Position numbers and translations under genes: made by a program. From Angomonas deanei (Eukaryota > Euglenozoa > Kinetoplastea > Trypanosomatida > Trypanosomatidae), in assembly GCA_903995115.1 (NCBI GenBank), contig LR877146.1, positions 558,001-622,000 on the forward strand: 64,000 bases of DNA. The letters run 5' to 3'. Each line of letters starts with the position of its first letter. Positions within the stretch are counted from its first letter, which is position 1. Shown here one piece after another: positions 28,909-38,525 of the stretch. Under the pieces are notes generated by a model. That model was not told where the DNA came from. It saw only the letters and a program-made list of their open reading frames with translations, and ran no database searches.

Positions 28909-30210
28909 ATGAACATACTACGCACCGGTGCGCTCCTTCTGTTGCTGATGCTAACGATACTAACGACCACTGTTCGCTCAGCCTGTATCTCCAACATCTC
29001 AATGTCCCCTAGGTGGTGCGCGGAGTACTATAAGTGTGACGTCGCCATGACGTATGACCTCGAACACGGCGCTTGTATGTGCAATGGCACCGCTGCGTCT
29101 ATCAAACAGTACGACGAGAACTGTGTGGGCTATTTTGTACGCCAAACTCAGGCGCGATGTGATCTAGTGGATTATTCATCGGTGTTGGCATCCTGCGTTA
29201 TCTGTCATACCGGCTACGCTATGTCCGACCCTCTGACGGTAAACGAATACCAATATACCTATAAATGTGTGCCTAGAATCGAGCATTGCGTCAGCCACTC
29301 CAAACATCTTACATGTAACTCTTGTGACACCGACTTCACGCCAACGATGGACTTGAGCGCTTGTGTACGTAGAATCCCCCAATGCACCGCATACAACGCT
29401 GACGGCACCTGTCAGAAGTGCTCCACTGGCGATTCTCTCTCCGCCGACGGGAAGACGTGTGGCCCAGCGATCTCCGGATGTGTCACGTACGGCCCGAACA
29501 ATACCTGCGTAAGGTGCAACAAGGATATGATACTTGTCAACAATACGGCATGCGTGAACATTCCAGACTCTTCCTCGCACTCCGACACGGACACTATCGT
29601 TATGTGCTCGGGAAACTATTCGCACGCTGAGGACGGCGAAGTCTGTGTACCCACGATCACACAGTGCAACCTGCATCTCTCGGATGGCACCTGCGAGAAG
29701 TGCCACGCCGGCAGCGCCCCTTCCAAGGACAAGAAAGCCTGTGTGACCAGGATCTCCGGGTGCAGCATTCACAATACGGATGGTACTTGTCACACGTGCA
29801 CTGTCAACTTCGTTCTTACCGCGAACAGCACGGCATGCACAGAGCGTATTGACAAAAAGGAGGAACCGGAGAAACAAGAAGAGAAGAAATCCGGTTTCCC
29901 CTGGTGGGCTATTCTCATCATTGTGCTGGGTTCACTCTTGCTCATCGCCGGCGTTGTGGTTCTCGTTTGCTGTGTCTGCAAGCGTACGAACAAAGATAAA
30001 CAGACTTCTGCCACGCAATCCAGAAAGGGCAGCACACTGTCAAAGTCCACGAGCAGTCGCTCCAGCGGACGCTCCGGCAGTTCAGGGTCATTCAGCTCTC
30101 GGTCTAGCAGTTCATCCTCGCGTAGCTCTCGCAGCTCCAGCTCACGATCCAGTGGTTCACGATCCTCCAGCTCCCGCAGTTCCGGCTCGAGTGTCTCTTT
30201 TACAGACTAG
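28909..30210 (+). CDS. Array member A2: cysteine-rich type I surface protein, N module A, C1 tail
   Basis: An intact frame of 433 residues from the ATG at 28909. The open frame extends upstream, but upstream of the candidate acceptor at 28865. The usual first ATG of type A genes (encoding MFPMN) is replaced here by GTG, so translation should begin at the second Met (MNILRTG). After the signal peptide come N module A (SPRWCAEYYKC, VDYSSVL, CVPRIEHC), about five divergent cysteine repeats with CxxC pairs and several N-glycosylation sequons, an acidic juxtamembrane linker, the PWW helix at about residues 355-380, a CCVC palmitoylation-like cluster, and a Ser/Arg-rich tail ending SSVSFTD. Predicted surface antigen; its repeats are more diverged than those of other members. 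Confidence 0.85.
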   Translation: MNILRTGALLLLLMLTILTTTVRSACISNISMSPRWCAEYYKCDVAMTYDLEHGACMCNGTAASIKQYDENCVGYFVRQTQARCDLVDYSSVLASCVICHTGYAMSDPLTVNEYQYTYKCVPRIEHCVSHSKHLTCNSCDTDFTPTMDLSACVRRIPQCTAYNADGTCQKCSTGDSLSADGKTCGPAISGCVTYGPNNTCVRCNKDMILVNNTACVNIPDSSSHSDTDTIVMCSGNYSHAEDGEVCVPTITQCNLHLSDGTCEKCHAGSAPSKDKKACVTRISGCSIHNTDGTCHTCTVNFVLTANSTACTERIDKKEEPEKQEEKKSGFPWWAILIIVLGSLLLIAGVVVLVCCVCKRTNKDKQTSATQSRKGSTLSKSTSSRSSGRSGSSGSFSSRSSSSSSRSSRSSSSRSSGSRSSSSRSSGSSVSFTD

Positions 30211-30839
30211 CAGTATTCTACACGAACTGTGCCCGGCCATACGTAACTGTATTTCCTGTTTTTTTGTGTACAATAGCTGTAAGCTCATTTTCTGGTGTTG
30301 TTCCGCAACACGATGAAAGTGCCAGTTGGGTATTTCCGAGTAGTGTTGTCCATGTGCACATCAGCCGTTGCATCTTCTTACGGGAAGGACAACCGCAAAA
30401 TTAGACACTCTACACGAATATCACCAACGAATAACGCCCGCAGTCTTTTTACTCCCTTTGTGTTTCAAATGGTCCCCTTGCAATGCAGACCTATTCTTTG
30501 TGAGTGACTGAATGAGATGTAAATCGACGCGTGGCGATGCATATGTGCCTTTTTTTTTTTTCAAACGACCAAAGATGTTAGGATTGTTTTTCCAAGTTTT
30601 TTTCTTACACTCCTCCCCCACTGTGTACACACCTTCTTTACCTATCCCTATTCCCAATATTCAAGTGAAATAACTACTCTGACGTTGACCGCCGTGTGTG
30701 CTCCACACTTTACCACTTTACTTTGACGGTGTCCGTCACAACTTCTAACCTTACCTACTGTCACCTCTCCATTCTTCCTCTTTTTTCCCTACATTGTCTA
30801 CTTTAGTTTGCCTCTGTTTCAGCTTCTTCACGACCACCC
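30211..30839. other. Intergenic A2-A3, near-identical to the A4-A5 intergenic region
   Basis: This 629-bp region aligns almost base for base with 34399-35026 (628 bp), differing by few substitutions and a small indel. It contains the 127-nt block and ends with a pyrimidine tract and TTTAG acceptor at 30802-30806. Confidence 0.65.
30293..30420 (+). promoter_or_regulatory. Conserved 127-nt 3' flanking block, copy 2
   Basis: Same block as at 28341, with one extra base (aaaatt instead of aaatc) that shifts any reading frame across it. This indel argues against protein coding. Confidence 0.55.
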
Positions 30840-32634
30840 ATGTTTCCCATGAACATTCTACGCACGCCTGCGCTCCTTGTGCTGCTGACGCTCACGACGT
30901 TGACGACCAGTGTCCGTGCACAGGGGTGTATATCCACTGTTACCTATTCTCCTCAGTGGTGTGCTGCGCACTATACCTGTTCCACCAGCATGACCTACAG
31001 CCTCATCAGCGGTGCATGCATGTGCAGTGGTGCCTACGCCCCTGTCACACCTTACGACGACAACTGCGAGAAGTATTTTCAATACCAATCTCAGGCTGAC
31101 TGTTACGAGTTCGACTTTTCATCCGTCTTGGCATACTGCTCTGTGTGTTCCTCCGGCTACGCTCCCTCCGACCCTGTCACCATAGGCTACGGTGCATACA
31201 CACTTAGGTGTGTGCCTGCCATCGCACAATGCGCCTATCATACCACAGACTACAAGTGCACATCCTGTAACTCTGGATTCACCCCAACACCAGACGAGAA
31301 AACTTGTGCCCGTATCACCTCCTGGATGCAGCTCCTATAACAATGGCGGCACTTGTCAGACGTGCGAGACCGGCAAGACCCTCTCCAATGACGAGAAGGC
31401 CTGCGTGACCACGATCCCTGGGTGCACCTCCCACGACGTATACGGTTCATGTCAAACGTGCACTGACGGTACCTCCCTCTCGAACGACAAGAGAGCCTGT
31501 GTGACAACGATCCCCGGCTGCAGTTCCTACACCCGTGACGGTACTTGTGAGTCGTGCAACAACGGCATGTCCCTCTCCACCGACAAGAAGGCCTGCGTAA
31601 CCCACATTCCTCGCTGCAGCGCACACAACGCTGACGGCACCTGCCAGACATGCAACACCGGCGCTTCTCTCTCTAACGACAAAAAGGCCTGCGTGACCAC
31701 GATCCCCGGTTGCACCTCACATAACGCCGACGGTACCTGCCAGACATGCGGTACCGGTACCCTCTCGAACGACAAGAAGGCCTGTGGGACCAATATCCCT
31801 GGGTGCAGTTCCTATAACAATGATGGCACCTGCAAGGAGTGCAGCACCGGCAACATCTTCTCGGATGACAAGAAGGCCTGCGTGACCACGATCCCTGGGT
31901 GCAGCTCACACAACGCTGACGGCACCTGTCAGACATGCAATACGGGTACCCTCTCGAACGACAAGAAGGCCTGCGTGACCACGATCCCTGGGTGCAGCTC
32001 ACACAACGCTGACGGTACCTGCCAGACATGCGGTACCGGTACCCTCTCGAACGACAAGAAGGCCTGTGGTACCAATATCCCTGGGTGCAGTTCCTATAAC
32101 AATGATGGCACCTGCAAGGAATGCAGCACCGGCAAAGTTTTCTCCTACGACAAGACGGCCTGCGTGACTAAAATCCCCGGATGCGACCTTCACAACACGG
32201 ATGGTACCTGCAAGAACTGCACAGCCAATCTCGTTCTCTCTGCGAACAGCACGGCATGCACAGAGCGTCTTGATAAAAAGGAGGAAGCAGCGAAGGAGAA
32301 GTCCGGTTTCCCCTGGTGGGCTATCCTCATCATTGTGCTGGGTTCACTCTTGGTCATTGTTCTCATCGTGGTGCTGATCTGCTGTCTCTGCCGCCGTAAG
32401 AACAAGGAGAAACAATCTACCGCGGCCCAATCCAGAAAGGGCAGCACACTGTCAAAGTCCACGAGCAGTCGCTCCAGCGGACGCTCCGGCAGTTCAGGGT
32501 CATTCAGCTCTCGGTCTAGCAGTTCATCCTCCCGAAGCTCATCTTCGCGCAGCTCTCGTGCTAGCTCTCGCAGCTCCAGCTCACGATCCTCCAGCTCCCG
32601 CAGGTCCGGCTCAAGTGTCTCTTTTACAGAGTAA
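30840..32634 (+). CDS. Array member A3: cysteine-rich type I surface protein, N module A, C1 tail, frame interrupted
   Basis: The ATG at 30840 gives MFPMNILRTP, a signal peptide and N module A (YSPQWCAAHYTC, FDFSSVLAYC). The first frame closes at 31340. The repeat region continues in a second frame entered around 31310-31325, where one extra base would explain the shift. About ten CxxC repeats of 31-32 residues follow, including a duplicated three-unit block, then a linker with CTERLDKKEE, the PWW helix (FPWWAILIIVLGS) and a C1 Ser/Arg tail ending SSVSFTE. From the repeats onward the frame is intact. Sister of A1 by position and flanking DNA, but of A5 by its signal peptide and 5' leader. Confidence 0.75.
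31750..32133 (+). repeat. Higher-order repeat in A3: 282-bp three-unit block
   Basis: The segment beginning ggtaccggtaccctctcgaa at 31750 recurs at 32032, 282 bp later. Each copy encodes the unusual unit CGTNIPGCSSYNN. The spacing equals three cysteine repeats, so a block of three units was duplicated. Confidence 0.6.
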
Positions 32635-33285
32635 CAACACTCTACAGGAAGGTTGTGCGAGCACTAGAAACAGCATTTTCGTTTTTTTTTTCATGTGTAC
32701 AATTGCTACACACCACACTTGTGGTGTTCTTCTGCAACACGATGAAAGTGCCAGTTGGGTATTTCCGAGTAGTGTTGTCCATGTGCACATCAGCCGTTGC
32801 GTCTTCTTACGGGAAGGACAACCGCGAATCAGACACTCTACACGAATACTCTCAACAATGGTTTCCTCACCAACGGAGGAGGCCTTCAATCTTTTTCTTT
32901 TTTCAACTTGCGAGTCCTTTCATACGGTCACCCCCCAGATGTAAACCGACGCGCATCGCTAAATATGTAATTTTTCATTTTCCAAGGTAAGCAATATTAA
33001 CATTATTTCCCCACTTTCTTTTTTAAAATCCCCTCCTCCCTGACAAAAACAATCTTTTTCAAAATCACTATTATTTTACCCATTTTTTTCACTGAAATAT
33101 GTACCCTGATATTGCCCTCCGTGTGTGTGTGTTTTGCGATGCGTTGTATCTTGAGAACGGCTAGCACGCCTTATATCTGTTTTTATCGTTACTGCGCCTC
33201 TCTCTCTCTCTTTTTTTTTCTTAGAGACTTTTCTTTTTTTTTCTTTGTTGTAGACCACTCCCTTTGAGCTTCCCTCTTTTCACCC
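32635..33285. other. Intergenic A3-A4, copy of the A1-A2 intergenic region
   Basis: Aligns with 28274-28908 through the 127-nt block and about 200 nt beyond, then diverges toward the acceptor GTAG at 33250-33253. A CT repeat lies near 33195-33220. Confidence 0.6.
32722..32848 (+). promoter_or_regulatory. Conserved 127-nt 3' flanking block, copy 3
   Basis: Matches the copy at 28341 with very few changes. Located about 87 nt after the A3 stop codon. Confidence 0.55.
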
Positions 33286-34398
33286 ATGTTTCCCATGAAC
33301 ACAATACGCACCGGTGTGCTCCTTCTGTTGCTGACGGTCATGACGATGACGACCACTGTCCACGCAGCGTGCATATCCTCCGTTACCTACTCCCCTGAGT
33401 GGTGTGCGGAGCATTATGAGTGTAACACCACCATGACGTACGACGCTGGCATTGGTACTTGCATGTGTAGCGGCAGCCGTGCCCCTATAAATAAAATCAT
33501 TGATCACTGTGAGGAATATTTTGAACGACTAGAACAGCGCGTCAACTGCAATACAGTGGACTCCTCCTCCGCCCTGTCCATGTGCATTCGGTGTAGCGAT
33601 GGCTTTATGTTTGCAGGCGCTGTCATCATCGCGGAAGTTCAATACTCGACCAAATGTGCGCAGACGATTGAAAACTGTGTCGATCAGACCGCGGATGGCA
33701 AGTGCTCCTCCTGTATTGGGGATTACATCCCCACCAGCGACAACACCTCCTGTATCCTTTCTATTTCCGGATGCACCACGTATGGCACCAACGGTACCTG
33801 CACGGGGTGCGAACCGGGTAAGATACCGGTCAACGGAAATACGACATGCGCGGTAGAAATTCCTAACTGCGGCTCGTACTCCACCACTGGCGTCTGCGAG
33901 AGCTGCAAAACCGGCTACTCGTTTGTCACGGAAGCCGAACTCTGTGTCCCCACGATCTCTGGTTGCGCCATCTACGACGCAGTTGGCACCTGTATGAACT
34001 GCTCAGCCAACTTCGTTCTCTCTGCGAGCCAAAATACTTGTGAAAAACGTACCAGCAAGAAACAAGAAGAAAAGAAATCCAGTTTCCCCTGGTGGGCTAT
34101 CCTCATCATTGTGCTGGGTTCACTCTTGGTCATTGCCGGTGTGGTGGTTCTCGTTTTCTGTATCTGCAAGCACGAAAAAAAGAAAGAAAAACCGCCTGCC
34201 TCGCAATCCAGAAAGGGCAGCACACTGTCAAAGTCCACGAGCAGTCGCTCCAGCGGACGCTCCGGCAGTTCAGGGTCATTCAGCTCTCGGTCTAGCAGTT
34301 CATCCTCGCGTAGCTCTCGCAGCTCCAGCTCACGATCCAGTGGTTCACGATCCTCCAGCTCCCGCAGTTCCGGATCGAGTGTCTCTTTTACAGACTAG
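33286..34398 (+). CDS. Array member A4: cysteine-rich type I surface protein, N module A, C1 tail
   Basis: Intact frame of 370 residues, the shortest complete member. Signal peptide (MFPMNTIRTG) and N module A (YSPEWCAEHYEC) are followed by a diverged version of the module's second half (VDSSSALSMC) and only about four cysteine repeats rich in N-glycosylation sequons. Then come a Lys/Glu linker, the PWW helix (FPWWAILIIVLGSLLVIAG), and the Ser/Arg C1 tail ending SSVSFTD, nearly identical at DNA level to the tail of A2. Its 5' leader is closest to A1. Predicted plasma-membrane antigen. Confidence 0.87.
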   Translation: MFPMNTIRTGVLLLLLTVMTMTTTVHAACISSVTYSPEWCAEHYECNTTMTYDAGIGTCMCSGSRAPINKIIDHCEEYFERLEQRVNCNTVDSSSALSMCIRCSDGFMFAGAVIIAEVQYSTKCAQTIENCVDQTADGKCSSCIGDYIPTSDNTSCILSISGCTTYGTNGTCTGCEPGKIPVNGNTTCAVEIPNCGSYSTTGVCESCKTGYSFVTEAELCVPTISGCAIYDAVGTCMNCSANFVLSASQNTCEKRTSKKQEEKKSSFPWWAILIIVLGSLLVIAGVVVLVFCICKHEKKKEKPPASQSRKGSTLSKSTSSRSSGRSGSSGSFSSRSSSSSSRSSRSSSSRSSGSRSSSSRSSGSSVSFTD

Positions 34399-35026
34399 CA
34401 GTATTCTACACGAACTGTGCCCGGCCATACGTAACTGTATTTCCTGTTTTTTGTGTGTACAATAGCTGTAAGCTCATTTTCTGGTGTTGTTCTGCAACAC
34501 GATGAAAGTGCCAGTTGGGTATTTCCGAGTAGTGTTGTCCATGTGCACATCAGCCGTTGCATCTTCTTACGGGAAGGACAACCGCAAATCAGACACTCTA
34601 CACGAATATCACCAACGAATAACGCCCGCAGTCTTTTTACTCCCTTTATGTTTCAAATGGTCCCCTTGCAATGCAGACCTATTCTTTGTGGGTGACTGAA
34701 TGAGATGTAAATCGATGCGTGGCGATGCATATGTGCCTTTTTTTTTTTTTCAAACGACCAAAGATGTTAGGATTGTTTTTCCAAGTTTTTTCTTACACTC
34801 CTCCCCCACTGTGTACACGCCTTCTTCACCTATCCCTATTCCCAATATTAAAGTGAAATAACTACTCTGACGTTGACCGCCGTGTGTGCTCCACACTTTC
34901 TCACTTTACTTTGACAGTGTCCGTCACAACTTCTAACCTTACCTACTGTCACCTCTCCATTCTTCCTCTTTTTTCCCTACATTGTCTACTTTAGTTTGCC
35001 CTGTTTTAGCTTCTTCACGACCACTT
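34399..35026. other. Intergenic A4-A5, near-identical to A2-A3
   Basis: See 30211-30839. Includes the 127-nt block and a pyrimidine tract ending in TTTAG at 34990-34994 before the A5 leader. Confidence 0.65.
34482..34608 (+). promoter_or_regulatory. Conserved 127-nt 3' flanking block, copy 4
   Basis: Same block as after A1-A3. This is the last copy; members from A5 onward, which have other tails, lack it. It is therefore associated with the C1 tail. Confidence 0.55.
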
Positions 35027-37880
35027 ATGTATCCCATGAACATTCTACGCACGCCTGCGCTCCTTGTGCTGCTGACGCTCACGACGTTGACGACCAGTGT
35101 CCGTGCTGCTTGTATGTCTACTGTTTCTTACTCCCCTCAGTGGTGTGCTGAGCGCTACGACTGTTCCAAGGCAATGACTTACAACTTGGATTACGGCACA
35201 TGCATGTGCGGTACCGTCTACGCTACTATAAAGGACTACGATCCCAACTGCGCTGCCTACCTTGCCCAACAGCAACAGACGGGATGTGACACAGCGGACT
35301 ATTCTTCCGTGTTAACCTCCTGCATCGTCTGTAACTCCGGTTATGTCTACTCCGATCCTCTGACGGTCGCCGGAGGGGAATACACCTTTAAATGCGTCCC
35401 TAAAATCACCAACTGCGCCTACCATACGGCAGACCTGAAGTGCACCTCCTGCGCCAGCGGCTTTACGCCAACGTTCGACAGTGCCGCGTGCTCCCGTATT
35501 ATCGCGCGTTGTACGTCACACAAAGCAGATAACACTTGTCTTGCCTGCGCTACGGGTAACTCCCTTTCCTACGACAACAAAGCGTGTGTAACCACTATCC
35601 CGGGCTGTACCTCACATAACCCCGACGGCACCTGCCAGACATGCGGTGACGGTACCTCCCTCTCGAACGACAAGAAGGCCTGCGTGACCACGATCCCCGG
35701 TTGCACCTCCCACAACGCCGACGGCACCTGCCAGACATGTGGTGACGGTACCTCCCTCTCGAACGACAAGAAGGCCTGCGTGACCACGATCCCCGGTTGC
35801 ACCTCCCACAACGCCGACGGCACCTGCCAGACATGTGGTGACGGTACCTCCCTCTCGAGCGATAAGAAGGCCTGCGTGACCACGATCCCCGGTTGCACCT
35901 CCCACAACGCCGACGGCACCTGCCAGACATGTGGTGACGGTACCTCCCTCTCGAACGACAAGAAGGCCTGCGTGACCACGATCCCCGGTTGCACCTCCCA
36001 CAACGCCGACGGCACCTGCCAGACATGTGGTGACGGTACCTCCCTCTCGAACGACAAGAAGGCCTGCGTGACCACGATCCCCGGTTGCACCTCCCACAAC
36101 GCCGACGGCACCTGCCAGACATGTGGTGACGGTACCTCCCTCTCGAGCGATAAGAAGGCTTGCGTGACCACGATCCCCGGATGCAGCTCACATAACGCCG
36201 ACGGCACCTGTCAGGCATGCGGTGACGGTACCTCCCTCTCGAACGATAAGAAGGCCTGCGTGACCACGATCCCCGGTTGCACCTCCCACAACGCCGACGG
36301 CACCTGCCAGACATGTGGTGACGGTACCTCCCTCTCGAACGACAAGAAGGCCTGCGTGACCACGATCCCCGGTTGCACCTCCCACAACGCCGACGGCACC
36401 TGCCAGACATGTGGTGACGGTACCTCCCTCTCGAACAACAAGAAGGCCTGCGTGACCACGATCCCTGGTTGCACCTCACACAACGCCGACGGCACCTGCC
36501 AGACATGTGGTGACGGTACCTCCCTCTCGAACGACAAGAAGGCCTGCGTGACCACGATCCCCGGTTGCACCTCACACAACGCCGACGGCACCTGCCAGAC
36601 ATGTGGTGACGGTACCTCCCTCTCGAGCGACAAGAAGGCCTGCGTGACCACGATCCCCGGTTGCACCTCCCACAACGCCGACGGCACCTGCCAGACATGC
36701 GGTGAGGGTACCTCCCTCTCGAACGACAAGAAGGCCTGCGTGACCACGATCCCCGGATGCACCTCGCACAACCCCGACGGCACCTGCCAGACATGCGGTG
36801 ACGGTACCTCCCTCTCGAACGACAAGAAGGCCTGCGTGACCACGATCCCCGGATGCACCTCACATAACGCCGACGGCACCTGCCAGACATGCGGTGACGG
36901 TACCTCCCTCTCGAACGATAAGAAGGCCTGCGTGACCACGATCCCCCAGTGTAGTTCACATAACTCTGACGGTACATGCAAGGAGTGTGGCTTCAGTCTT
37001 GTCCCCTCTAACACGGGAAAGGTCTGTGTTTTGTGTCCACTGGAGGGTTGCGACTCCTGCAACGAGAGCGGTGTCTGCATCTCCTGCGAAGAGCACTACA
37101 CGCTCTCCGATCGGAAGTCCTGCGTCCTCTGCACCCTGGAGGGCTGCTCCCGCTGCGACACCGCCAATGTATGCGCACAGTGTGCAGACGGGTACAACTT
37201 CACCACGAACCAAACCGCCTGTGCGACATGCGGCATTCAGAACTGCAGCAGCTGTGACCGGAACGAGTTCTGCGCACAGTGCGCGGATGGGTTCGGCGTG
37301 TCGGACTTGGGATTCTGTTCCACCTGTGTGGATACGGACTGCAAACGATGCACAAGCAACGGCGTGGACTGCACCGAGTACTACACGGCCAGGAAGGAGG
37401 AAAGGAAAGAAGAAGAAGGGCTTGCCGTGGTGGGTGTATCTCTCTATCGTGCTGGGCTGCCTAGGTGTGATTGCCGTGCTTGTGTTCTTTATCGTGCAGC
37501 TGTGCAAAAAAGACGATGATGAAGAGATCGCCGCTCGAGCGATGGGCAACAGAGACGTGAACCCGTTACGAGCACCCGATAAGGAAGCAAAGGTGGAAAA
37601 CACGCAGTCGGCAGGAAACAAAGTGCCGGTCACGGAGGAGGACGATGTCGTGTTAATAAACGACAATGTAGCGCAAAATATGGTTACAGCAGATCCGACG
37701 AAGGCTTCTCGCAGAAGTCGCCGTACACCTCACAGCACTACTTTGTTCTCCGATGTGGAGGTGGAAGAAGTCAGCGAAATTGAGGATACCGTGGTTCAAC
37801 CGTTCAATGCAGCCTCCCCGAGACGTTCGAGGCGATCTAAAAACTTTCGCGAATGGGATTTGGATGACGTGGATTTTTGA
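35027..37880 (+). CDS. Array member A5: large cysteine-rich surface protein with 14 near-identical repeats, C2 tail, frame interrupted
   Basis: The ATG at 35027 (MYPMNILRTP; the family usually has Phe at position 2) starts a signal peptide and N module A (YSPQWCAERYDC, ADYSSVLTSC). A degenerate repeat leads into fourteen 32-residue repeats. Next comes the conserved membrane-proximal module (CVLCTLEGCSRCD to CKRCTSNGVDC), with cysteine pairs about every ten residues. The frame changes in the purine-rich linker at about 37395-37425 and the second frame supplies the PWW helix (LPWWVYLSIVLGCLGVIAV) and an acidic C2 tail ending near DDVDF at 37880. One base too many in the purine stretch would explain the shift. 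Without it the protein would be about 950 residues. The open frame upstream of 35027 starts before the acceptor and is not used. Confidence 0.78.
35582..36925 (+). repeat. Tandem repeat: 14 units of 96 bp in A5
   Basis: Fourteen exactly 96-bp units, counted from the GC(C/G)TG(C/T)GT start of each, total 1,344 bp. Each unit encodes 32 residues with five cysteines in a fixed pattern: CVTTIPGC, DGTCQTC, then GDGTSLSNDKKA. Most units differ by only one or a few bases, with variation mainly Asn/Ser in SLSN or SLSS, NAD/NPD, and one Gly-Glu-Gly. Such identity at synonymous sites implies recent expansion or homogenisation. Confidence 0.92.
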
Positions 37881-38525
37881 AATCTGATTCATGTTTGTGT
37901 GTTTTCATTATGAAAAGTTAATGTATAAATTCTATATATGTTTGCTACAGGGAATCCGAATGGCAATGATTGCTTGTTATTTTTTATTTTTGCGCAGAGG
38001 AACAAAGGTCTGTGTCTGGTACGTACAGGCGCATAGAACGTTGTGTACGCCTTTAATCCTCTTTTTTTTTTTTTTGTTACTATTATTACTTTGCTGAGTC
38101 ACACACGGCATAGACAAACACATTCTTGTCCGCGTTTTTATACATTTGCTGATAGGCGGGGGCAGAATTTTTATTTCATACAATCTTTTTTTTTTTTTTG
38201 CTTACGTTTGTCGCCGCAGTTTTGAATCTTTTTATACACATTTTTCCCTTTACATAACGCTTTTTTCAGTCTGCAATGGCTGTCTTGTTCGCGCGGATGA
38301 GTTGTTTTTCATGAAAATAGAAACTCAACTGTATCTGCACTGAAACCATTCTTTCACTTAACGCTTTCTTTTTTTAAACTTCTACATCACTCTCGACTCG
38401 TGATATTGTCCTCCTCCTCTGTCACCATTACGCTTCACTACCTACGCACTCCTCCCTTTACTTTTCTCACGTTCCCTACCGTAGATTCCCCTCTTTCGGC
38501 GTTTACCCAACCTCCTCCGTTTCCC
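37881..38525. other. Intergenic A5-A6
   Basis: T-rich non-coding sequence. Short strings (gtctgtgtctggt and tgctgatagg) recur in the same order after A6, so the 3' flanks of these two C2-tailed genes are related. Candidate acceptor GTAG at 38481-38484. Confidence 0.5.

Noticed and set aside
35595-36977. Long minus-strand ORFs across the A5 repeats (and similar ones across the B1 and A3 repeats)
   Set aside because: They are by-products of a codon-phased tandem repeat with no stop on the opposite strand; they encode Arg/Ser/Cys-rich periodic sequence with no plausible start or domain.
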